This document shows, in pieces, positions 1-8,212 of a DNA stretch of 21,663 nucleotides; position 1 is the first letter of the stretch, and each line of letters starts with the position of its first letter. The notes under the pieces were generated by a model that was not told the origin of the DNA, ran no database searches, and was given only the letters and a program-made list of their open reading frames with translations. The translations under genes and the position numbers were made by a program. The stretch is from Aurantiochytrium sp. KH105 (lineage: Eukaryota > Sar > Bigyra > Thraustochytrida > Thraustochytriidae): NCBI GenBank assembly GCA_003116975.1, contig BGKB01000329.1:4151-25813 (forward strand), read 5' to 3'.

Positions 1-2
1 GC

Positions 3-395
3 CCGGAGAACTCCGTGCGCAAGACCTCTGCCGCCGGCAAAGCGTGCTTAAACCAGCAGACGGACTGCACATGCTTTCTGCCGACGCTCGGCAATGGCTA
101 CTGCAGCGGCAGGGTCACGTCGGTGCCCACTGGTGTGAACACGATGCGCTGCGAGCAAGAAAAGACCCCGTGCACGACCACGGCTCCCACTACAAAGCCT
201 CCCAAGTGCATTAAGAAATGCCCCAAACATTCGATTCGCCGGCCCGAGAGTGCCTCAAAGACATGCCTCAATCAGTTCGAAGATTGCGAATGCCAGCTTC
301 CCAAGGCCAAGAACCCGCTATGCGTAGTTGCCGTCAAGACAATCTTGACGGGCACCAACACTGCAAAGTGCGTGCAGAGTAAATCGTGCCCGTAA
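3..395 (+). CDS. Cysteine-rich modular protein, 3' end (5' truncated by window edge)
   Basis: The frame is open from the left edge and stops at TAA 393-395, so this is the C-terminal 130 residues of a longer protein. It contains two copies of one module with matching cysteine spacing: C-x6-C-x-C-x9-C-x15-C-x5/6-C. Shared motifs are CLNQ, DC-x-C, LP and TG-x-NT. A Thr/Pro-rich linker (TTTAPTTKPP) lies between them, followed by a CxxC and a segment (HSIRRPES) that matches the residues at the window edge (NSVRKTSA), so at least two full modules were tandemly copied. Even cysteine spacing and a Thr/Pro linker are typical of secreted or wall-associated proteins with disulphide-bonded modules. No signal peptide can be judged because the N-terminus is missing. 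I do not recognise the family with certainty. The apparent start at 15 is GTG and not a real start. The gene converges on the NACHT gene. Confidence 0.75.
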   Translation, partial: PENSVRKTSAAGKACLNQQTDCTCFLPTLGNGYCSGRVTSVPTGVNTMRCEQEKTPCTTTAPTTKPPKCIKKCPKHSIRRPESASKTCLNQFEDCECQLPKAKNPLCVVAVKTILTGTNTAKCVQSKSCP

Positions 396-648
396 TTTCA
401 GTCTGACAGCTTGAAGTCAGACACGTGGTCAATTGTCAGACGGCTTGCCGATGACGAACTCTATGTGCGCTTTACACGGGAATCGCTGAGCTCGATTTTC
501 TAAAACCAAGCTACGTGGAGATCTTTGTCGCGGGTAGCTGGTCAGAATTCACCCAAAGTTGTAATCTGATAATCATTTGTAAAATTTATGAACAAAGAAA
601 AATTGCTAGCGATGGCGTCGAGGATGCGAGGGAGTCAAGCGACTCGCG
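396..648. other. Convergent intergenic region with a small 3' hairpin
   Basis: These 253 bp separate the stop codons of two converging genes and presumably hold both 3' ends. Inverted arms GTCTGAC (401-407) and GTCAGAC (416-422) sit six bases past the TAA and could form a 7-bp stem with an 8-base loop. The stretch 555-605 is AT-rich and contains TGTAA twice on the + strand, a possible polyadenylation motif in some algae. No AATAAA was seen on either strand. Confidence 0.5.
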
Positions 649-3600
649 TCAAGATTGAAGGGCGGCAACGGATTCTTCAGTATTTATATGCAGAATGTGT
701 ACCATTCCGCTACTGTCACCAATAATGAAGACATTGCCAAGTCGAGCGGTTGCCCTTATGGCATGATCTGTGGTGAAACCGACTCCTCCGTGAAGTCTTA
801 CCTGCACGCCTTCGCTCACGACTACTACCGCGCATGCGCTTGAGTCCACACCAAGGGTGATTGATGGATCTGCGTTCAGTTCCTCCCCTGTTCTCACATT
901 CCAAAAGCGGGTTCTGTCATAGGATTGGGAAACAACTGTATCGCCCTGAACAGCGACTCGATCGACCCATGATGAATGTCCCTGAAGAAGACGCATCTCG
1001 TTGCCCGACTTTACATCCCAAATGCGTGCCGTCTTGTCTGCAGACCCAGACACGACGATATCGTTCCCTATCGCTACAACGTTGACTTCAGCAGAGTGCC
1101 CCTTCAACACGTGCTTCTTCTCGCCCGACGAAGCGTTCCAGATGCGCACTGTCTTGTCTGCAGAGGCAGAAACGATGGTATCAACTTCAATCGCCACGCA
1201 ATTGACGTGACTTGAGTGCCCTTTTAGCACGTGTTGCGTCTCGCCCGACTCGGCGCTCCAGATGCGCACCGTCTTGTCGGAGGACCCACTGACGATGGTG
1301 TCGCCCTGGATCGCCACGCTGTTCACATACCAAAAGTGCCCCTCGAGCACGTGCTTTTCCTGGCGCGACGAGGCGTCCCATACGCGCACCGACTGGTCGG
1401 CGGAACCAGAGACAATGCACTCGCCTTCGATTGCGACGCTGTTGACCTGACCAGAATGTCCCTTGAAAGTATGCTGCTCCTCGCCCGACTTGGCGCTCCA
1501 GATGCGCACTGTGCCGTCATTAGACCCAGTCACAATGATGTCGCCCTCGACCGCCACGCTTTTGACCACGTCCGAATGCCCCTTGAGAAGGTGTTGCTTT
1601 TCGCCGCGCAAGGTGTTCCACACTAGAACCAAATTATCCGCAGATCCCGACACGAGGCTATCACCCTCGATCGCCACGCTATTGACTCCAAGAGAGTGTC
1701 CCTTGAGAACGTGCTGTGGATCGCCCGATTCAGCACTCCAAGTGCGCAGCGTCTTGTCCCAGGAACCAGAGACAATCGTCCCTGCCTGTATCGCCACGCT
1801 TGTGACCTTCCCGGAGTGCCCTTTCAAGACGTTTCGCGCCTCGCCCAACGTAGCGTTCCAGATGCGCACCGTGTTGTCATCGGACCCAGATACAATTATA
1901 TTGTCCTCGATCGCTACGCTATTGACAGCTTCATCATGTCCATGAAAAACGTGCCGTTCCGCGTCCGGGATAAGACTCCAAGCACGCACCGCCTTATCAT
2001 CGGACCCAGACACGACAGTATTGCCTTCGATTGCCACGCTATTGACCACACCAGAGTGCCCCCTCAGCACGTCCTGCTCCTCGCCTGACTCTGCATTCCA
2101 GGTGCGTACCGTCATGTCCCTGGATCCTGTCACGACAATTTTGCTCTTGATTGCCACGCTTGTAATCTCATCAGTATGGCCTGTGAGGATTTGCTGCGTC
2201 TCGCCTGAATTTGCGTCCCAGATGCGGGCCGTCGTATCCGCGGAGCCGGAGACGATGATGTCGCCCTCACTCGCCACGCTAAGCACTGAGCCCGAGTGCC
2301 CGTTCAAGACGTGTTTTACCTCTCCAGAGTTTGCGACCCAAATGCGCACTGTATTGTCCCAAGACCCGGATACAATTCTGTCGCCCCTAAGCACCACACT
2401 CGATACACCTTGAGTGTGCCCTCTAAAAGCATGCTGCAAAGGGTCGCGGGGATGAGCAAGGGTCCCACGAACAGGTTTCAACCATGGCTGATCAGGTGTT
2501 TGCAGTCTACGTGCCAAGGGATCTTTCGAGTTGTTGCCAAAACGCGCCAGAACTTGCGACGCAAGTTCGTTGGGATCGTAGCTGAGAGCATGCACTGCTT
2601 TGTTCAGGAAGCGGGGCGTATCACTTTTGGGCGCAAAGTAGATGCCGAGTTCGACGCAGTCGCGAATAAGGTTTCCGATTGTGGCCCGTCTTTGCGCTTC
2701 ATTGTCACCGACAGAGATGGCCTTCTTCACCCATGCAAAGTCATTCAGAAGCTCGAAAGCCTCAGCGTGCCTGCCGCTCTTGACGAGGTGAAAGACGGCG
2801 TGACGGAGCGAAAAAACGCCGTCGCGCGAGCTGCAGTAGTCGGCCAAATACTTATGACCGTCTTTCATGTTCACGGACAGCTGTCTTCCGCTCTGTTCTC
2901 GGTCTGAGAGCCAGTCTGCCATGCGCTTATGAATGAGTGCCACACGACCATCGCCGCCTCGATATAAGAGATTGCTCGCGTCGTCGACCATATCAACCAT
3001 GACATCTTGGTTTAATCGCAGAATTGCACTTAGTTGCTCGACACTCAGCGGTTCACGAGCAGCCACAATCGGCGCCAGGAGCATCTTGTACCTCTCCTCC
3101 CCACCAACTTTTTCTTGCAAGCGCTTAAAATACTCGTGAAATATGCCGCCGAGCCCATTGGGGATGGCGTCTTTGTGAGAGATGTCCTCCCAGGTCAGCA
3201 GTCCACCTTGTTTCTCCTCGTGCATCCGGTTCAAGGTCTCGGGAAGGAAGCTCGCCCAGAGAAAGAGACCTTCGGATCGCTCGGAAAGAGTCTTGGCGCA
3301 ACGAGCAACGTCGCTTTGTTCCACGACACCGCTCATGTCGCGCAGCAGGTGCTCGATGTGCTTCTCGATGTCGCGAAAGTTCTCTTCGTCCTTGAGATCC
3401 AGCACTGTGAAGTCAAGGCAGTTGTTGACGATGCCACGCTGGATCTCGCCTTCGGGGCGTGTGCTCACAACCAAGCCAAGCCACGAGGGCATCATTTCTT
3501 TCCACGTACGAATAATTTCTCGCAGAACATCGTCGCTCTTGCTGCACTCGTCCAGGGCGTCGAGGACAACCACTTGTTGCATCTGCTTTGAGACGAGCTT

Positions 3601-5061
3601 GTCCAAAGGATCGACGAGAATTGTCTGGAATACGTCGGCTAGAGGCTTCTCGCGGATACCGCCGAAGCTCATGGAGTCCAGCGCATCGGCAAAGCCAGGC
3701 ACGCTCAGGCAGAGTTGCCATGCAATGCTCACAAGAGCCTCTTTTGGCGCAGCGGTCGTGGCTTGATCATGTCGAAAGAAGTGGTAAGCCGCCACATTAA
3801 TCGGCAGCATTTTTTTGTCGATTTCGTCATCGCCATTCATTTCGGTACCTTTGTCGATGCGGAGAGCGCCTCCACGACGACAAAGATTGGCCATGATGAC
3901 GCTTTTGCCGACGCCGCCGTCGCCCACAAGAATGAAGACGGCACTCTTGTTGCCGTTGTACCAGTCGCAGAGCTCGTTGAAGATCCGGTTCCGTGTGCCT
4001 TTCGTAAACTTTTCCGCCTTGCCCTTGGCCCACACCTCTGAGCTGCACGGGTTCAGGCGAGGATAAATGTCGCGCATCAGAGGGGTCAGGTTGGATGAAG
4101 CCTTGGGGGTCGCGATGCGCATGTAAATGGCATTGGCGAGGCGTTTGACCGCCTTGGACGAAAAAGTGCCATTCGAACATTTGGAGAGATCCACTGGTGC
4201 TTGCCTTGTGAGTGCGAGCTGAAATCGCCCAGTCCACCCCGTTCCAGGCTTGGCCATGTCCTCTTCCAGCGCGGCGACCACGATGCGGTCAAAGCGTTTG
4301 TTGCCGGCGTATTGGAACTCCTTGAGACAGTTGTCTGACCGATCACCTTTGTTTATCTTTTCCATGTACCCCTTGGTCGCGAGGACAAGGAATACGGTTG
4401 ACGAGTCAATGCCATCAGCCATACTTCCGTGAATACTGCCTGACACTTGCTGAGCATCGAGCCAGACTTTAATGCCATGCTTGCGGCGGAGTCGCGATGC
4501 GAGTTTGATGGCTATCTTGTGTACCCAATTGTCTTTGCCCCACTCGTGCGAGAGGAAAACGTGAAAGCTCCGGCGCCATGGTACATCTTCGACTCGGGTT
4601 TTTGCGGCAAGAGCTTCGGCCATCACCCAATCAGCGGCGTCCTTTGTGGGCTTGCAAAAGTTGATGAACAAGTCGTCGGAGATGTACCAGGCAAGCGTGC
4701 CCTTCCAGTCCTTTGTATTAGTCATGGCTTTGTCAATGAGAATGGGCACAAGTGAATTGGGGAGGATCTTTGCCACTGCTTTGATGAGCTTCCTATTGTC
4801 TTCGAATTTTTTGCTCACGAGCAGTAGAGCGACGTCGGCATTTTTAGCCTTTTGTTCGGCGTCTCTGACGTGGCTGACGGTGCGCACGGGCAGGCTGAGG
4901 CGGGGCTGGATCGCGTCGACCAGCTTCTTCGCAACGGTCTTGTCTGTAGGGTCGTAGACCACAAGCATGGCAATGCTTACAGGACGTTCGTCTCTCGGCT
5001 CGTCCTCGGCGCGTGCTCCATCGTCGCCGTCTCCCTTGAAGAGTAACAAGCGCGGCGCCAT
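649..5061 (-). CDS. TIR-TIR-NACHT-WD40 STAND receptor
   Basis: The single open frame encodes 1470 residues from ATG at 5061. The frame runs further upstream only through non-ATG codons; this ATG has G at -3 and G at +4. Domains in order: residues 28-130, a divergent TIR-like fold (alternating strands and helices, ADVALLLVS); 165-290, a canonical TIR with FHVFLSHEWG, KVWLDAQQVSG, GIDSS and NCLKEF, where E248 sits at the catalytic glutamate position; 375-540, NACHT with Walker A GDGGVGKS (380-387), Walker B VVVLDALDE (497-505) and sensor-1-like VVSTRP (531-536); 640-745, a winged-helix region typical of NACHT-WD proteins (PIVAAREPLS, HKRMADWLSD); 770-870, a helical linker; 879-1397, thirteen 40-residue WD40 repeats; 1398-1470, a degenerate tail. 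STAND proteins of this layout act as cytosolic sensors: ligand binding by the propeller releases the NTPase to oligomerise and bring TIR domains together. The ligand and output here are unknown. No introns are visible. Confidence 0.95.
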   Translation of the reverse strand: MAPRLLLFKGDGDDGARAEDEPRDERPVSIAMLVVYDPTDKTVAKKLVDAIQPRLSLPVRTVSHVRDAEQKAKNADVALLLVSKKFEDNRKLIKAVAKILPNSLVPILIDKAMTNTKDWKGTLAWYISDDLFINFCKPTKDAADWVMAEALAAKTRVEDVPWRRSFHVFLSHEWGKDNWVHKIAIKLASRLRRKHGIKVWLDAQQVSGSIHGSMADGIDSSTVFLVLATKGYMEKINKGDRSDNCLKEFQYAGNKRFDRIVVAALEEDMAKPGTGWTGRFQLALTRQAPVDLSKCSNGTFSSKAVKRLANAIYMRIATPKASSNLTPLMRDIYPRLNPCSSEVWAKGKAEKFTKGTRNRIFNELCDWYNGNKSAVFILVGDGGVGKSVIMANLCRRGGALRIDKGTEMNGDDEIDKKMLPINVAAYHFFRHDQATTAAPKEALVSIAWQLCLSVPGFADALDSMSFGGIREKPLADVFQTILVDPLDKLVSKQMQQVVVLDALDECSKSDDVLREIIRTWKEMMPSWLGLVVSTRPEGEIQRGIVNNCLDFTVLDLKDEENFRDIEKHIEHLLRDMSGVVEQSDVARCAKTLSERSEGLFLWASFLPETLNRMHEEKQGGLLTWEDISHKDAIPNGLGGIFHEYFKRLQEKVGGEERYKMLLAPIVAAREPLSVEQLSAILRLNQDVMVDMVDDASNLLYRGGDGRVALIHKRMADWLSDREQSGRQLSVNMKDGHKYLADYCSSRDGVFSLRHAVFHLVKSGRHAEAFELLNDFAWVKKAISVGDNEAQRRATIGNLIRDCVELGIYFAPKSDTPRFLNKAVHALSYDPNELASQVLARFGNNSKDPLARRLQTPDQPWLKPVRGTLAHPRDPLQHAFRGHTQGVSSVVLRGDRIVSGSWDNTVRIWVANSGEVKHVLNGHSGSVLSVASEGDIIVSGSADTTARIWDANSGETQQILTGHTDEITSVAIKSKIVVTGSRDMTVRTWNAESGEEQDVLRGHSGVVNSVAIEGNTVVSGSDDKAVRAWSLIPDAERHVFHGHDEAVNSVAIEDNIIVSGSDDNTVRIWNATLGEARNVLKGHSGKVTSVAIQAGTIVSGSWDKTLRTWSAESGDPQHVLKGHSLGVNSVAIEGDSLVSGSADNLVLVWNTLRGEKQHLLKGHSDVVKSVAVEGDIIVTGSNDGTVRIWSAKSGEEQHTFKGHSGQVNSVAIEGECIVSGSADQSVRVWDASSRQEKHVLEGHFWYVNSVAIQGDTIVSGSSDKTVRIWSAESGETQHVLKGHSSHVNCVAIEVDTIVSASADKTVRIWNASSGEKKHVLKGHSAEVNVVAIGNDIVVSGSADKTARIWDVKSGNEMRLLQGHSSWVDRVAVQGDTVVSQSYDRTRFWNVRTGEELNADPSITLGVDSSACAVVVVSEGVQVRLHGGVGFTTDHAIRATARLGNVFIIGDSSGMVHILHINTEESVAALQS
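868..2427 (-). repeat. 120-bp coding tandem repeat (13 WD40 units)
   Basis: Thirteen in-frame units lie head to tail within the NACHT gene, each 40 codons except the last, which lacks one. Each begins L/F-x-GH, continues V-x-SVAI, then IVSGS-x-D-x-TVRIW and ends in a GE-x-x-HV-like turn. At DNA level the + strand shows a near-constant block (variants of TCGCCACGCT) ending at 1320, 1440, 1560, 1680, 1800, 1920, 2040, 2160 and 2280, exactly 120 bp apart. Such length constancy and nucleotide similarity point to recent expansion or ongoing homogenisation. Thirteen clear blades plus a degenerate one would make two seven-bladed propellers. Confidence 0.95.
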
Positions 5062-5977
5062 GCCGATTTCGCCTACTTCTTCCTTGTCTAGACGAGGAGG
5101 ACGAAGACGAGGAGGGGGAGCGCACGCGCGCGCGCCTCGCAAGTTCACTTGCAGTCACGGCCACGAGCAGGTCAGGCGCGGTGTCGAAGCGCGTTTGGAT
5201 TCTGCGCTGCGTGCTTTCTTGCTTCGATGCTCGGATTTTCGGCTGCGGTTCCCCTCGGCGTGCACACCCCTTTTTCGTGTGAAAGTACACCACTTGGATC
5301 AAGGAGTGGATCTGATCATTCGCGACAATAAACAGCTTGCTCGTTCCGTTTGGTTCTGATCGGGCCTCCCCATTGAGGAGGGTTTTCTATTTCGAGACCC
5401 CGTATCGTCAGGTGGGTTGCGGTCGGCCAGAGGCTGCAGCATGCGGCAGCGGGCGGGTAAGAGATAGCAGATAGCGATGGCCCCGACGTGGCTTGGAGCC
5501 GTCTGTGCGTTGCCGCGCACGTCGGCGCGCGTGGCGACGGCAGCTTCACTGGACGGGAGAGGGGTGCGCGAGACTCCCTTAAGTTGCATATTTCTGCGTT
5601 TCCGCGCGTTGCCTTTGTGAGCAACTGCATCCCCAGCAGCCGTTTGTATTGGTCATCGTCGCTTCGACCTCCTTTCCACGCTTCGCTATCGTTGTCGTCG
5701 CGAAAGCAAGCAAGTGCTTCACCTCTGCGGAGAAGACTATCTACGTGCTCGTGCTCGTGCCCTTACCCGCGCGCATTCCACCTCAGCAGGCGACACTACG
5801 GGTTGAGCCAGGCCCAGAACGTTGAGCACCTTTTTTCCCGTCGATGACTACCACGGGAGGAGCAAGCGAAGCTTGCAATGAACAGGCGCTACCTGAACGA
5901 GAGAGGCATTGAGATGAATACATCTTCGACGCAGTTCGCTCACGCGCAATGTACCGGGGTAAAAGGAATAGATTTGA
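5062..5977. other. Upstream region of the NACHT gene, no gene seen
   Basis: This should contain the promoter and 5' leader of the NACHT gene on the - strand. A short alternating CG run (about 5121-5136) and a GA-rich patch (5090-5120) lie just upstream of the ATG. Several overlapping open frames on both strands (for example 5316-5630 on - and 5488-5847 on +) have low-complexity Ser/Arg-rich translations and no recognisable motif, so I treat them as chance. No TATA box or terminator is evident. Confidence 0.5.
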
Positions 5978-6154
5978 GGGGGCGCTGAGGTCCTGGTCTT
6001 CAAGACTCTTGCTGATGCAGATGAAGTCCTCAAGCTTCTCAATGTGAAGAGCACAATGNAAGTGTTCGCTGCCGAGGAGAACGGGAAAAAGATCCTTGAC
6101 CGTCGCTGTCGGTCGAGAGTCGATCACAGCGAAGTTCAAGTTGCGATGGGATGA
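5978..6154 (+). other. Short coding-like stretch, possible terminal exon or gene relic
   Basis: A 58-codon open frame follows TGA 5975-5977 and ends at TGA 6152-6154. Its codons are strongly G-first (GAG, GTC, GCT, GAT and similar), and its translation has a helical, charged composition (VFKTLADADEVLKLLN then VFAAEENGKKIL), unlike the Ser/Arg-rich noise nearby. It has no suitable start. Just upstream in another frame is a similarly protein-like run (EYIFDAVRSRAMYRG, from about 5917), so this may be a frameshifted remnant of one gene or an exon behind an acceptor near 5978. Position 6059 is an undetermined base inside a codon and keeps the frame. The opposite strand is also open here (5783-6139). 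I assign no family. Confidence 0.3.
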
Positions 6155-6228
6155 ATGCGAATGAATGGCGTGGTTTTATTTCTCTCGTCGCCGCCCCGGG
6201 CTGACAGGTTCTTGGCGAGGGAGCCAGT

Positions 6229-6284
6229 GGGAGGGAGAAAGAGAGAGAGAGAGAGAGGAAGGGGGAGAGAGAGGGAGGGAAGAG
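6229..6284 (+). repeat. Homopurine (GA-rich) tract
   Basis: There are 56 consecutive purines on the + strand, centred on a perfect GA dinucleotide run at about 6240-6257 followed by GGGGGAGAGAGA-type sequence. It is a simple-sequence repeat, and perfect homopurine strands of this length can adopt triplex structure. No gene overlaps it convincingly. Confidence 0.95.
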
Positions 6285-6380
6285 CCTGGTCGGTGGCTTT
6301 GCTTTGGTTGATTGCTTGCTTGCTCGCCACGGTGTTGCAAGATGCGTGGATCCATCGTTCTCGGGTGCGCGTGATTTGAC

Positions 6381-6408
6381 AGCCAGCCAGCCAGCCAGCC
6401 AGCCAGCC
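6381..6408 (+). repeat. (AGCC)7 microsatellite
   Basis: Seven perfect AGCC tetranucleotides lie head to tail. Shorter CTGG runs occur near 6570. Probably length-polymorphic; non-coding. Confidence 0.97.
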
Positions 6409-6840
6409 TGTCTGCGGCTCCCTAGCTCGCACCGACCTGCGCTCGCTCGCCCGATCGTGCGCTACCCTACGCGCGCGCGTGCGAGTCTCGGCACATGGCC
6501 TGGGCCGAGATGGCTGGTGCTCCTCGCGCGCCTTTTGTCGCCAGACCAGGCCAACCCGGAGCCGACAGCTGGCTGGCTGGCCCAGGCCGCGATGAGGAGA
6601 CTGGCCGCTGCGCTGCTGCGATGCTCGAGAGATGATAGAGCAGGCTCCGGCGGAGGAGGTCACAACTCGGGCTCGATGACAGTCTGTATGGGACCATCAT
6701 CAACATCATCATCATGGTCTTCCACTCGCCATCGATGGCGGCGAATTCAGTTGTCTTCGAGGTCACAGCGTCGATAAGAACAAAGACCTGTGGCGTCGCG
6801 GTAGTATTGGGCGAGAGTATTGGTCGACACCAGCGGTGAG

Positions 6841-8212
6841 TTGAGCGCACGCACTTTGTTTTTTCCTTGCAAAGGATCAAGATGATGACGGCTGCGGCGA
6901 TGATGAGCACGTCTCTTCGAGCACTGGCAAGCATTCACACTTGGTCCTTCTCTTGAGCCAGGCGAGCCAGGCCAGGCTGCCTCGTGAGCCACGCGAATGA
7001 CCTGGGCATCGGTGGCTAGCTTGCCGCGCAGCGAGCTCGTTTATGTGCCCAGCCAAGTGTTTAATTTGCGCACTGCAAAGTGGATCAATGGTCCTTGCAA
7101 ATGGACAAACAGCCAGCCAGAGCATTTGACGAAGACGAAGGCCCGGGCTCGCCGCCGGAGCAGATGACGAAGCCGGGCACCGCGGAGGTGCCAGGGTGCG
7201 CCAAGGCAGCGCGCGGGGTCGACGGATGGCGTTGAGAGCCTGAGGTGCCCGGGCGGGCGCGCGCCCGTGGCAGGTCTCGCCGCAACGTCTTACCGCTTGG
7301 AGTGGCTGGAGATTGCCTGAATCGACGAAGTTGAGGACGCCGTTGCCCGGAGGCAACGGCAAGGAACGCGGGTGCCGGCGGCGCGAGCGAGCCACGAGAG
7401 GAGTAGGAGTTCTGGAGGCGGCTGTCTCTATCGAGCTGCGACGGCGCCGCGCAAGTCGAAAAAGTTGTCTCGCACTGCCCGACGACTCCACCTTCACGTG
7501 CAGTAGCAATCAAGGTGAAGAAAGGATTTCTGGAGCGCCTTGGGGTCCGGCGAGTGCTTGCAGTCGAAGTAGGCCTGCGCGGGGTAGCGTGCACCTGATC
7601 TACAAGGGGCTGCTCGTGCGCGCGGCGGTCTTGCGTCAAGCTCATGCCCACTTTGGCTGCAGCATTGTACTTTTTTATCATCGCGGCGACAGGCGCTGGT
7701 CGCTTTGACATCGACCCCCCAAGTTCATGCGGCCACGAGTGCTTGCGCCGAAAGCAAAACAATAGGCGCCATGCCGTCAAAGCTGCAGCCTTCTCTTGAA
7801 CCTCGGGCAGGCGAAAATAAACGAAGTGGTGAAGATGACCTCGTTCGGCGACACGGGCTGCTGCTTTTTCGCGTACCGAGATCAAGGTCGAAGGGGCAGG
7901 CATCCAAGTCATGCGAGGAGACCTAGCTGGCGCTGTGCGGTGAAAGTAGGTGTAGTCGACAATGGCTCACTTGCTGATAAAACTTGCACACTGAGCGCTC
8001 GAGGCATGCTGCGGCCAGCGTCGAGTGCGCTGCTTGGTCGCCAACGATCTTGCTCTCTCCTTTCTGGCGTCCCTCAGCTAGGCAGGCCAGAGGCAGCTCT
8101 TGAACGTCTTTCTGCGGGTCAGCCATATGAGCTCGTGTATAAAGCGGACATCTTTGTCGATGCCAGACACGGTTGCTGCTAGCCTTGCCAAAACCTTGAA
8201 CCTTCTTGACCT
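6841..8212. repeat. Dispersed duplicated segment, copy A
   Basis: This 1372-bp segment matches 10475-11879 in the same orientation. The first 97 bp differ at only 4 positions (6841-6937 against 10475-10571). Later blocks are patchier but collinear: GCAAAGTGGATCA near 7075, CGGCCACGA near 7730, CGAGGAGACCT near 7913, and the end block at 8187-8212. Both strands have long open frames (for example 7085-7912 on -), but indels against copy B change the frame and the translations are Arg/Ser/Ala-rich. I see no transposase, reverse transcriptase, terminal repeats or target duplication. It may be an old segmental duplicate, a non-autonomous element or a non-coding RNA locus. Confidence 0.75.

Larger units (their letters stand above)
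6155..6840. other. Low-complexity non-coding stretch
   Basis: This holds the homopurine tract and the AGCC microsatellite listed separately, short CTGG and CATCAT runs (near 6570 and 6695-6715), and GC-rich filler. From about 6735 there is faint similarity to the stretch before copy B (about 10370-10474), so the A/B duplication may originally have started further left. No gene seen. Confidence 0.5.

Noticed and set aside
976..2413. Long + strand open frames opposite the WD40 array (for example 1463-1945 and 2021-2413)
   Set aside because: They are mirror frames of the 120-bp coding repeat, repeat with the same period, and have no independent features.
3034..4755. + strand open frames opposite the NACHT and TIR domains
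   Set aside because: They lie antisense to a strongly supported gene and show no motifs of their own.
5062..5148. Extension of the NACHT gene upstream to a GTG at 5148
   Set aside because: It would add a Pro/Arg-rich low-complexity leader from a non-ATG codon. The ATG at 5061 has a good eukaryotic start context and begins right before the folded region.
7085..7912. 275-codon - strand frame in copy A
   Set aside because: It is not preserved in copy B, the translation is Arg/Ser/Ala-rich, and it has no motif.
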